Assembly: GCA_963800215.1 (NCBI GenBank)
Contig: CAWCZY010000003.1
Location: 1 to 64,000, forward strand
Direction of reading: 5' to 3'
DNA: 64,000 nucleotides
From: JAJPKK01 sp963800215
Lineage (GTDB): Bacteria; Pseudomonadota; Alphaproteobacteria; Rhizobiales; Xanthobacteraceae
The translations under genes were made by a program, and so were the position numbers. The notes under the pieces were generated by a model. The model had not been told where the DNA came from. It made no database searches and was given only the letters and a program-made list of their open reading frames with translations. Shown piece by piece: positions 9,428 through 17,463 of this stretch; position 1 is the stretch's first letter; each line of letters opens with the position of its first letter.

Positions 9428-10909
9428 ATGACATCGCAGCCAGAGATCGACCGGCGTTTGTTGCTCGGCGCTGCCGGTGCGCTCGGCCTCGTGGGTTCGT
9501 CCGCGCTGGCGCAGGAAGCCAAGCCGGAAGCGAAGCCGGAGCCAAAGCCGGCGGAGGCAGGCAAGAAGCTGAGCGACACCATCGCCGATTTCGTCGTCGG
9601 CTTCGACATCAAGCAGATGCCGCCGCTCGCCATCGCGCGGGCGCGCCTCGCTCTCGTCGACACCATGGCGGTGATGCTCGCCGGCAGCCGCGAGCAGGGC
9701 TCCGGCCTCGTCTGCGAGATGGTGACGCAGGAGGGCGCCGCGCCCAAGGTGTCGGTGATCGGCCAGTCGTTCCGCACCTCGCCCCAGCTCGCGGCGCTCG
9801 CCAATGGCGTGGCCGCGCACATCATGGACTACGATTTCTCCTCGCTGCTGGGCCAGCCGACCTCGCCGGTCATCCCGGCGCTGCTGCCGCTCGCGGAGAG
9901 CACCGGCGCGAGCCCGTCCGACGTCATGGCGGCGTTCATCGTCGGCTTCGAGGTCTGCATGCGGCTCGCCCGCGCCGCCCCTGAGCAGAGCTCGATCGGC
10001 GGCTGGCACGCGGTCTCCTCGATCGGGACCATGGGCGCGGCCATGGCCTGCGCGCGCCTCCTCAAGGCGCCGCGCGAGACTATTCCCGATATTCTCGGCA
10101 TTGCCGCCTCGCTCTCCGGCGGCCTGTCGGTGAATTTCGGCACCATGACCAAGCCGCTGCATTCCGGCATGAGCGCGCGCAACGGCGTCGCCGCCGCGCT
10201 GCTCGGCCGGAGCGGATTTACCGCGAACGCCGCGGCGCTCGAAAATCCCGCCGGCTATTTCCGCGCCTTCGACCGCGGCATGAAGGTCTCCTTCGAGCCG
10301 TTCGCCGAGCTCGGCCGGCGCTACGACATCGTCGAGCGCGGGTTCAAGCCGAAGCGCTATCCCTGCGGCGGCCTCGGCCACACCTCGATCGACGCGACGC
10401 TCGAATTGCGCAACGAAGTGCGCGCCGGCGATATCGCGGCGATCAAGACGGGCATCACCAGGTATGCGGCGTCGCGCATCGGCGACAAATATCCGACCTC
10501 GATCGAGAGCGCGAAATTCAGCATGCCCTATGTGGCCGCCTATACCGTCCTCTACGGACCGCCCATGCTCAAGGCCTTCACCGAGGAGTCGATCCGCGAC
10601 GAGAAGATCAAGGAGATGGCGCGCAAGGTGTCGATTGCGATCGATCCGGAATTCGCCGACCTCCTCGACGACAGCCCGGCGCGCGTTACCGTCACCCTCG
10701 CCGACGGCCGCACCGTGCAGCGCATGCGCTATTACGCCAGCGGCACCCCGCAGATGCCGCTGACCCCGGCGCAGGTCGAGGAGAAGTTCTTCGATTGCGC
10801 CGGCCACACCGTCGAGCGGCCGGCGGCGACGCAGATCTTCGCCTTCATGAACCGGTTCGAGCAGGAGCCGTCACTGGCGCCGCTGTGGACGCTGACGAAG
10901 CGGGCGTAG
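9428..10909 (+). CDS. Exported MmgE/PrpD family protein
   Basis: 493 residues. MmgE/PrpD proteins include 2-methylcitrate dehydratase, cis-aconitate decarboxylase and related lyases. Seen here are LALVDTMAVMLAG, HIMDYDF, the region GGWHAVSSIGTMGAAMACARL, the conserved KPLHSGMSARNGVAAALLG and FKPKRYPCGGLGHTSIDATL. Unusually the protein starts with a twin-arginine-like signal (IDRRLLLGAAGALGLVGSS ending ALAQ), then a spacer of KPEAKPEPKP repeats, so it should be translocated folded to the periplasm. Most family members are cytoplasmic. Stop at 10907-10909 is followed 111 bp later by an MFS permease start, so the two may form one unit. The substrate cannot be inferred. Confidence 0.85.
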   Translation: MTSQPEIDRRLLLGAAGALGLVGSSALAQEAKPEAKPEPKPAEAGKKLSDTIADFVVGFDIKQMPPLAIARARLALVDTMAVMLAGSREQGSGLVCEMVTQEGAAPKVSVIGQSFRTSPQLAALANGVAAHIMDYDFSSLLGQPTSPVIPALLPLAESTGASPSDVMAAFIVGFEVCMRLARAAPEQSSIGGWHAVSSIGTMGAAMACARLLKAPRETIPDILGIAASLSGGLSVNFGTMTKPLHSGMSARNGVAAALLGRSGFTANAAALENPAGYFRAFDRGMKVSFEPFAELGRRYDIVERGFKPKRYPCGGLGHTSIDATLELRNEVRAGDIAAIKTGITRYAASRIGDKYPTSIESAKFSMPYVAAYTVLYGPPMLKAFTEESIRDEKIKEMARKVSIAIDPEFADLLDDSPARVTVTLADGRTVQRMRYYASGTPQMPLTPAQVEEKFFDCAGHTVERPAATQIFAFMNRFEQEPSLAPLWTLTKRA

Positions 10910-11020
10910 GAGAGAAATGCGAGGGCTGCCCGGCGAGACGCGAGCGGGCGGCGTCCCGCATTGAACCGACGACGAAGGATAGACTCGAGGTGCGGCGCGC
11001 TGGCTGGGGTAGAACATCCC

Positions 11021-12178
11021 ATGGCCTTCTTCCGCAACGACACCATCAATCTGCTCAACCTGCACTACGGCATCCATGCGCTGGCGCTGAGCGGCGGTGG
11101 CGCATTCTTCGCGGCCTTTCTGCTGCAGGCCGACGTACCCGCACCCGCGGTGCTCGCTTCGCTCGCAGCGATTCTCGCCGGCCGCTTCGTGATCCGTCCG
11201 TTCATCCTGGTGCCGGCCCGGCGCTGGGGGCTCAAGCCGCTCGTGATCGCCGGCACGGTGATGACCGGGTTGCAATATCCGCTGCTCGCGGAAGTGCATG
11301 GCATCGACTGGAAGCTCTATCTTCTCTGCGCGATTTCTTCGGTCGGCGACACCGTCTACTGGACGTCCTACCATGCCTACTTCGCTTCGCTGGGCGATGC
11401 CGAGCATCGCGGCCACCAGCTCGGCGCGCGCGAGGCGATCGCCGCACTGGTGGGGATCGTCGGGCCCCTTGCCACCGGCTGGGCGCTGACGACGCTCGGA
11501 CCCCAGATCGCATTCGACGCCACGGCGGTCGTGCTGCTGCTTGCCGCGTTGCCGATCTTCGGAACCCGGAACGTGGCGGTCGCCGACGAGGCGCCCGGCG
11601 CGTTTCGCGCCTCGGTTCCCGGCGTGCTGATGTTCGCAGCCGACGGCTGGATCGCGGCCGGGTTTTACTTCGTTTGGCAGATTGCGCTGTTCCTGGCGCT
11701 CGGCGAGAGCTTTACCGCTTATGGCGGTGCGATGGCGTTGGCCGCCGTGGCCGGCGCCGTGAGCGGGCTCATTCTCGGCCGCTTCATCGACGCCGGTCAT
11801 GGCCGGCGGGCCGTATGGCTTGCGGCCGGCTCCCTCACCGTCGTGATTGCCTTCCGCGCCGCAAGCTGCGGAGACCCCGTCCTTGCCGTCGTGGCCAACG
11901 CCGCGGGGGCGGTGGTGCCAGCCTTCTACGTGCCGACCATGATGACGGCCGTCTACAATCAGGCCAAGGCGTCGCAATGCGCGCTGCGTTTCCATATCGC
12001 CGCAGAGGGCGGCTGGGACGCCGGCGCGGCGGGCGGATGCATCATCGCGGCGGCGCTGCTCCGGGCCGGCGCGCCCATTTCTCTCGGTATCCTGCTGTCG
12101 CTGCTCGGGACCGCGGCGATTTTCACGTTGCTTCGGCGCTACTACGGCGAAGTCAGCTCGACGCTCTACCGAGAGTGA
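11021..12178 (+). CDS. MFS transporter
   Basis: About 385 residues with twelve hydrophobic segments, starting MAFFRNDTINLLNLHYGIHA. Helix-rich halves are separated around residue 190-200 (GTRNVAVADEAPGAF). The loop after helix 2-3 has RFVIRPFILVPARRWGLKPL, and after helix 8 comes GRFIDAGHGRRAVW, the equivalents of the MFS A-motif. The GDTVYWTSYHAYFASLGDAE segment in helix 4-5 is unusual in its aromatic content and could line the substrate path. Start ATG 11021 is used; the in-frame TTG at 10961 would precede it with non-conserved basic residues. It may be co-transcribed with the MmgE/PrpD gene. Substrate unknown. Confidence 0.82.
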   Translation: MAFFRNDTINLLNLHYGIHALALSGGGAFFAAFLLQADVPAPAVLASLAAILAGRFVIRPFILVPARRWGLKPLVIAGTVMTGLQYPLLAEVHGIDWKLYLLCAISSVGDTVYWTSYHAYFASLGDAEHRGHQLGAREAIAALVGIVGPLATGWALTTLGPQIAFDATAVVLLLAALPIFGTRNVAVADEAPGAFRASVPGVLMFAADGWIAAGFYFVWQIALFLALGESFTAYGGAMALAAVAGAVSGLILGRFIDAGHGRRAVWLAAGSLTVVIAFRAASCGDPVLAVVANAAGAVVPAFYVPTMMTAVYNQAKASQCALRFHIAAEGGWDAGAAGGCIIAAALLRAGAPISLGILLSLLGTAAIFTLLRRYYGEVSSTLYRE

Positions 12179-12230
12179 AGATCACTCCCGGGGCGTGGTT
12201 ATCGCAACGAGCTCAGAGTGGACGTGGCCG

Positions 12231-13064
12231 TCACTTCTGCGTTCGCTTGAAATACTTCAAATCCGGCGGCGCCTGGCCCTTTTTCGACGGCATCAACTTG
12301 CCGTCGGCGCTGAGATAATAGGGCTCGTTTTCGATGCGGACATGCGTGTTGGTTTCCGAGCAAGCGTCCGAGTGCCAGACCGGACGAGGATTCGGATTGC
12401 GGGTGGCCTTCTGGAGCTTGATGTATGGCCGCGTCATTGCGTGATCGATCACGGTGATCTCGTCAAAGAGCGTATTGCGGTCGGCCTTGTCGAGGTAAAT
12501 CCGCTCCTTGATGATGGTCTGATTGTCGCTGTGAAACGGCAGGCCCGAGATATCGTAGCCGCGCGGGCCTTTGAGGTCCCGCGTCTCGATTTCGAGCACA
12601 TCGTACTTGCCGTCACCGTCCTCGTCGATCCACTTGCCGATCGAGTAGCCGGCGAAAGTAGGCTCGGGATCCTGCGGCCAATCGCGGCCGTCGGTATAAA
12701 TGCGTCGATACGAATCGTCGTTGTGGCTGATCAGGATGTAGGTGATGTCCGGCATGACGATCATCTCCATCGGATCATAGAAGCTCATCATCGCCGGCAT
12801 CCCCGCCGGGATGCAGAAGGTCGACGGCCAATTCCCGGGTCCGCCGGCCTTTACGTCGGCCGTGATGTCAGCGAAGATCTTCTGATATTCGGGCGTGAGC
12901 GGAGGCGGGCCGGCGAGCGCAATCCAATTGTTCGGATTGCCGGTGCGAACCCACTGGCCCTTGAAGTCGGGATATTTCCCGAAATCGACCACCTGGGCGA
13001 CGGATGGCGTCGCCAACAGCGCGACCGCCGCTGCAACTGCACAGATCGAGCTTCGGTAATACAT
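12231..13064 (-). CDS. Secreted protein of unknown function (DFKGQW family)
   Basis: About 277 residues. A signal peptide (YYRSSICAVAAAVALLATPS, then VAQ) directs it to the periplasm. Mature features include YPDFKGQWVRTGNPNNW, STFCIPAGMPAMM, SHNDDSYRRIYTDGRDWP, GKWIDEDGDGKYDVLEIET, and PFHSDNQTIIKERIYL. The DEDGDGKYD segment looks like a Ca-binding loop. The order of motifs parallels the protein at 1801-2730, which has GIWRHGN, TCWPEP, NENHEVRHVRM and EGDTLVIDT, so I infer a shared family. ATG 13064 is preferred because AGGAG stands nine bases upstream. No named family is recognised. Confidence 0.75.
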   Translation of the reverse strand: MYYRSSICAVAAAVALLATPSVAQVVDFGKYPDFKGQWVRTGNPNNWIALAGPPPLTPEYQKIFADITADVKAGGPGNWPSTFCIPAGMPAMMSFYDPMEMIVMPDITYILISHNDDSYRRIYTDGRDWPQDPEPTFAGYSIGKWIDEDGDGKYDVLEIETRDLKGPRGYDISGLPFHSDNQTIIKERIYLDKADRNTLFDEITVIDHAMTRPYIKLQKATRNPNPRPVWHSDACSETNTHVRIENEPYYLSADGKLMPSKKGQAPPDLKYFKRTQK

Positions 13065-13186
13065 GAGCATCCTCTCCTGGATCGACCGATTGGCGCACCC
13101 CCCGCGGCCGCACCATCAGCGTTTATTGGGTCATCACGATACACCGTCCGCCGGTGCGGACGGAAGGGGCTGGCCCGTCGCCTCGC

Positions 13187-14395
13187 TCAGAGCGTCGTCT
13201 TCACCACGCGCCCGGTCGGTTCCACCAACCAGCGTTCGCTGGCGAACGGCTTGCCGACGAGCCGCGCCACCAGCCAGTCGGCCACCAGGGTCGCCGGGAA
13301 CGGGCCGAGATTGGCAGCCGGCACGTTGCCGACGGAGTGGCGGCTGTCGGCGTAGATCACGAGCCGGCGCGGGCCCGTCATGGTGCCGATCATCCGCTCG
13401 GTGTGCGCGAGCGGGCTCAGTTCGTCGGCCTCGCCCGCCACCACCAGGTAGGGCGTGCGGATCTTCTCCGCATGGCCTTCCCAGGTCAGCGTCTTGGCGA
13501 AGGCGTCGAATTTCGCCTCGTCGGTATAGTTTGACATCCACATGAAGCGCTTCTTGAAGGTCGGAGACGCCTCCTCGAAGATGGTGTGGCACCCCGGCTC
13601 CAGGCAGGTGGACATCACCGCGGTGGCCGCGATGCGCGGTTCGTTCGCCGCCAGGATGGTGCCGAAGAAGGAGCCGAAGCTGGTGCCGGTGACCCCGATC
13701 TTCTGACCGTCGATCTCGGATCGTGCCGCGAGCCAGTCCACCAGCGCGGGCCCGGCATCGATCCAGTTCTGCATCGAGACATGGACGCCGAGCAGCGGGC
13801 TCTCGTACTGGCCCGGACCGTCGACGGCGAGCACCGCGACGCCGCGCGTGAGCCAGCGGTCGTTGGCGAGCGCTACGCTCGCCTCCTTGAAGCTGTCCAT
13901 TCCCGGGATGGCGATCACCACCGGGATTCTGCCTCCGGCCTGGCCGGGCGGCACATGGAACCAGCCCGGGATCGATTTGCCTTTGAATGGAATCGACACC
14001 GCCTCGACCTTGTGGCCGGCGAGCCTGGCATAGCTCGCAAAGCAGGCGCGTTTCCTCGCATGCAGGTCGAGATGCAGCGCGCCGGAATCGTCATGGGGCC
14101 ATTCGGCGGCGCCATAGTGGACCGCCGCCATGTACCAGTTGTCGCGGGCGGTGACGAGATTGCCCTCGGCCTCGGCGTCCCTGGCCTTGGCCTCGCGGCG
14201 CCGCGCCGTGCTCTCGAATGCCGGGCCGATGTCGGCCATCTTCTGCACCCGCGCCCGGATCGCGGCGAAATCCGCATTGGCCTCGACGCCGCAGGGCGCC
14301 GACAGGTAAAGCGAGCGCGGCTGGTCCCAGTCGATGCCGTTGGCGCGGATGATGTTGTCGAGCGCCCAGCGCTGCTCGGCGAACCGTTTGGTCAT
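13187..14395 (-). CDS. Alpha/beta hydrolase (FrsA/2,6-dihydropseudooxynicotine hydrolase-like)
   Basis: 402 residues. The N-terminal 140 residues are a helical cap, and the hydrolase core follows. The strand-turn-helix carrying the nucleophile is IGVTGTSFGSFFGTILA (GxSxG), the acid is in VVAGEADELSP and the histidine in ADSRHSVGNV. The layout (N-terminal helical cap plus C-terminal hydrolase core) matches the FrsA/DUF1100 and pseudooxynicotine-hydrolase group, which cleave C-C or ester bonds in aromatic or keto substrates. ATG 14395 follows GGGGAGAGACA. It is divergent from the dienelactone-hydrolase-like gene at 14512; the 116-bp gap may hold both promoters. Substrate unknown. Confidence 0.82.
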   Translation of the reverse strand: MTKRFAEQRWALDNIIRANGIDWDQPRSLYLSAPCGVEANADFAAIRARVQKMADIGPAFESTARRREAKARDAEAEGNLVTARDNWYMAAVHYGAAEWPHDDSGALHLDLHARKRACFASYARLAGHKVEAVSIPFKGKSIPGWFHVPPGQAGGRIPVVIAIPGMDSFKEASVALANDRWLTRGVAVLAVDGPGQYESPLLGVHVSMQNWIDAGPALVDWLAARSEIDGQKIGVTGTSFGSFFGTILAANEPRIAATAVMSTCLEPGCHTIFEEASPTFKKRFMWMSNYTDEAKFDAFAKTLTWEGHAEKIRTPYLVVAGEADELSPLAHTERMIGTMTGPRRLVIYADSRHSVGNVPAANLGPFPATLVADWLVARLVGKPFASERWLVEPTGRVVKTTL

Positions 14396-14511
14396 TGTCT
14401 CTCCCCCCGGCGTCGGCAAAGAGATGGTAGCCATTCGCCGGATTGTCCGGAAGGCCGGATTTTGCGAGAGGTCGGGAGGAGTACGATCGGACCGGAAACG
14501 AGGAGAGCAGG

Positions 14512-15237
14512 ATGGCCGAGAAGAAGGTGCCGTACCAGGTCGACGGCAGGCGGTTCGAGGGGATGATCGTCCATGATGACGGCGTAACGGGGAAACGCCC
14601 GGTCATCTTCATGCAGCCCGACTGGAAGGGCGTGTGCGCCGACACCATTGCGCAGGCGCGCACCGCCGCCGGCAAGGACTATGTAGTGCTGATGGCGGAC
14701 ATGTTCGGCGTCGGCTACGGCGACAAGCCCAAGACGCGGGAAGAGCTGGCGGCCGGCATGCGCGCCGTGCACGACGACCTCGCCTTCACTATCGCCTGCG
14801 GCGGCACGGCTTACGACACGCTGCTTGCCGAGGCCAACAGGCTCGGCCTCGTCGATGCCGCGAAGAAGGCGGCGATCGGCTACTGCGCGGGCGGCGGCTT
14901 CGTGCTCGAACAGGCGCGCACCGGCACGGATTTCGAGGCGGTCGTGGTGTTCCACGTCACCAATCCCAATCCGGCCGTCGCCGGCACGGCCTGCAACATC
15001 AAGGGGCGGGTGCTGGCGATCCACGGTTCGGCGGATCCGATAACGCCGAAGCCCATGATGGACGCGTTAGAGGAGGAGCTCACCAAGGCAAAAGTCGATT
15101 GGCAGGTGATGATGTTCGGTGGCGCCGTCCATTCCTTCTGCGACCCGACGGCCAACGCCGGACCGACGCGCTACGACGAGAAGCTCTGCCGCAAATCATA
15201 CATGCTGATGCGCGACTTCTTCGCCGAAACGCTGTGA
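14512..15237 (+). CDS. Dienelactone hydrolase family protein
   Basis: 241 residues. The nucleophile motif is IGYCAGGGFVLEQ, with cysteine in the nucleophile position as in classical dienelactone hydrolase. The acid lies in VLAIHGSADPITPK and the histidine in MMFGGAVHSFCDP. Dienelactone hydrolases open lactones late in aromatic catabolism, but many homologues act on other esters. There is no signal peptide, so it is cytoplasmic. ATG 14512 follows AGGAGAGCAGG; the longer in-frame start at 14443 adds no conserved sequence. It is divergent from the hydrolase at 13187-14395. Confidence 0.87.
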   Translation: MAEKKVPYQVDGRRFEGMIVHDDGVTGKRPVIFMQPDWKGVCADTIAQARTAAGKDYVVLMADMFGVGYGDKPKTREELAAGMRAVHDDLAFTIACGGTAYDTLLAEANRLGLVDAAKKAAIGYCAGGGFVLEQARTGTDFEAVVVFHVTNPNPAVAGTACNIKGRVLAIHGSADPITPKPMMDALEEELTKAKVDWQVMMFGGAVHSFCDPTANAGPTRYDEKLCRKSYMLMRDFFAETL

Positions 15238-15310
15238 GGCCTCTTATTCCTCTCCCCGCGTGCGGTCGCCCGCGGGGAGAGGTGCTCGCGTTTTTGCGAA
15301 AGCGGACGAC

Positions 15311-15793
15311 CTACTTCAACTGATCCGCCACCTTGGCGACGCCGGCTTTGCCGCAGGCCTCTTCCTCCGGTCCACCGTGCGCGGCGCCGCTGAGGCCGAC
15401 ACCGCCGATGGTGTCTTCGCCGACCTTGATCGGAACGCCGCCCTGGAGCGGAATGACGTCCGTGAGCTGGCGCTGGCCGGGAACCTGGGTCTCGGTGCGC
15501 TGCGCCCATTCGAGCGATGTCCGCCCGAACGTCCGCGCCGTGTAGGCCTTGCGGCGGGCGAGCTCGATATTGTGCGGCGCCGCCCCGTCGCCCTGGATGA
15601 AGACGCGTACCCGTCCGGCGCGGTCGACTACGGCGACCGACACCCGCGAGCCGCATTCGGCAATCGCCGTTTCCGCGATCGTCAGGGCCATTTTGGCCGA
15701 AACATCGGGCTGCATCAGAACTTGAGCGCTCGCGGCGCCCGGGACGGCGATGATTGCAGCGACGGCGGCAGCTGCGGCCAAACGAAACGACAT
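15311..15793 (-). CDS. Secreted GlcG/HbpS-like (haem-binding, DUF336) protein
   Basis: 160 residues with a signal peptide ending AASAQ. The mature part is one GlcG/HbpS domain: MALTIAETAIAECGSRVSVAVVD, a DGAAPHNIELARRKAYTART helix, then PLQGGVPIKVGEDTIGGVGL and the C-terminal EACGKAGVAKV. Characterised relatives bind haem or corrinoids or take part in glycolate use; most exported members are uncharacterised. AGGGAGG lies seven bases before the ATG. It is convergent with the dienelactone-hydrolase-like gene. Confidence 0.88.
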   Translation of the reverse strand: MSFRLAAAAAVAAIIAVPGAASAQVLMQPDVSAKMALTIAETAIAECGSRVSVAVVDRAGRVRVFIQGDGAAPHNIELARRKAYTARTFGRTSLEWAQRTETQVPGQRQLTDVIPLQGGVPIKVGEDTIGGVGLSGAAHGGPEEEACGKAGVAKVADQLK

Positions 15794-16071
15794 GATGTAT
15801 CCTCCCTTGGTTGCGAATCTTGGGTTTGGGGTCTAGCGCTGCGGCCGGGCTTCGCATGTGGCCGGCGTCGGCGCATCAATAGGACAGGCAGCGGCGACGA
15901 TCCGATATCGATCGCGGAAGTCGTCGCCTGACCGACATTAGAGCGCTATCGTTTCGCGACGGCAAGGCGGGATCGGTCGCGACGGCGGTTTGCGCTCCCG
16001 TCGCCGACCCCCAGCCGACCCGCAGCGTGGACCGTCTTGGCCGCGGCCATACCGCGCCAAACGGTCTTCTT

Positions 16072-17136
16072 CTACCGGGTCTGGCCGGCCGATTGCGCCG
16101 GTTGAACGGGTTGACTCTTTTCCACCGTGGCGATCCCGCGCAACAGGCGCCCGAGCAGGTCGGCGCCGGTGATGATGCGTTTCTGCTCCGCCCAGACCAG
16201 AATCAGGTCGTGCTCGATCAAGTCGTCACCGGGCCGTTCCGGGATGACCTTCATGTTCCCGATGACATCGCCCAGCGGCGTCTTCAAATCGCGTACGACG
16301 ATCGGCCGGTGCCAGTAGGTCGTCGGATCGCTCAACAGCTCGTTGAACAGCGCGTCCCGCAGGAAATGATGGGCATCCAGCACGAACACCGGCTCGCCGG
16401 CGGGATTCGTGATGATCACCCACTTCTTGCCGGAGGCGTCGACCTGTCTCAGGAACGGATCGTTGGGAACGCGATCGAACTTCGGCAGCACGCATCTCTG
16501 GTTCGCCAACGGCAGGCTGATGATGCTCCTGGGGTCGACGGGCTCGCCTTCGTCGGTGACCGACACGTCGTCGAGGTCGAGGAAGTTCTGCGCCCCGGTC
16601 GCCTCCAGCCGCCCGATGGTGCCTTCTTCGGTGCTGTGCCGCGCAATCAAGAGCTTGATGGCCGACTCGCGAAGATAGGCGATGCCTTCCTTTCCGAGCC
16701 ACCAGTCGAGGATCATGGCGGTCGGCCTGGCCAGGGGAAACAGGACGACGCGATAGAAATGAAGGAAGGGCAGGAATCGCGCGGTCATCCGCAAGGCGTT
16801 GCGGGAGAAATAGGCTTGCGGAAAGATTTCGCCGAGCAGCGTGATTGCAAATGTCGAGAAAACAAACGCCGCTACTCCCGTCAACACCGAGTCGGACAGC
16901 AGCGTGAGCAACACGTTGGTGGAGACGTTGCCCCAGATCACGGTCGCCAGCAGTTGGTTGGTGTCCTTGCGCAGCTCGAGCACCTTGGCCGCATCTTCAT
17001 TTCCGCTGTCGGCCTCGATCTGCAGCCGCAACAAAGCCAGGCTGAAAACCGCGAGATTTAGGCCGGAGAACAAGGCGGACTGCAGGATGCAGGCCAGGAT
17101 GCCCAACCAGATCCAGTAGCTCGGTATTGAAGCCAT
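16072..17136 (-). CDS. DUF21/CNNM-type membrane protein with CBS-like domain
   Basis: About 354 residues. The N-terminal third is a DUF21 transmembrane domain: helix 1 WIWLGILACILQSALFSG, then LAVFSLALLRLQIEADSG, TVIWGNVSTNVLLTLLSDS and LLGEIFPQAYFSRNALRMT. The last is the variant of the conserved GEI(I/L)PK segment. The C-terminal half has a CBS-pair-like stretch (RCVLPKFDRVPNDPFLRQVD, WVIITNPAGEPVFVLDAHH). CNNM/CorB proteins carry Mg2+ or Co2+ across the inner membrane. ATG 17136 is used; a GTG lies nine bases upstream. The gene is monocistronic and divergent from the molybdenum-hydroxylase operon. Confidence 0.82.
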   Translation of the reverse strand: MASIPSYWIWLGILACILQSALFSGLNLAVFSLALLRLQIEADSGNEDAAKVLELRKDTNQLLATVIWGNVSTNVLLTLLSDSVLTGVAAFVFSTFAITLLGEIFPQAYFSRNALRMTARFLPFLHFYRVVLFPLARPTAMILDWWLGKEGIAYLRESAIKLLIARHSTEEGTIGRLEATGAQNFLDLDDVSVTDEGEPVDPRSIISLPLANQRCVLPKFDRVPNDPFLRQVDASGKKWVIITNPAGEPVFVLDAHHFLRDALFNELLSDPTTYWHRPIVVRDLKTPLGDVIGNMKVIPERPGDDLIEHDLILVWAEQKRIITGADLLGRLLRGIATVEKSQPVQPAQSAGQTR

Positions 17137-17463
17137 CGATTGCACCCGCGTTGAGTTTGGGTCAAATCCGTCGCATGGACGATATATCTCAGGCGTGACA
17201 GTATGATTTGCGACGAGTTCTCCGGTTTCCTGCCCGGCCGGACACGGACGCCGAACGAGCTCGTTACCAGCGCTCTTTGCCGGCTCTTGGGTTGCGTACC
17301 GTTAAGCACCTTGGTGCAATGCACGGTCGCCCGCTAGGATTTTCGAAGGCTTTTTTTGGTAGGTCTGCTCAGCCTCCTCGGGGATTGCGCCGCCCTTCGA
17401 GGGATGCCGTGCCCTGGGGGCATCGGAACACGATCAGTAGCGCTCACGAAGAGGCAGCTGCGA
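17137..17463. other. Divergent promoter region of the molybdenum-hydroxylase operon
   Basis: About 330 bp with no supportable gene. Just before the start at 17464 the sequence GCTCACGAAGAGGCAGCTGC matches, with few differences, that before the second copy's start at 20294 (GCTCACCAAGAGGCAGCTGA). The duplication boundary therefore extends at least about 20 bp upstream of the ATG. AGAGGCAGC is the likely ribosome site. No clear sigma-70 boxes can be named with confidence. Confidence 0.45.
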
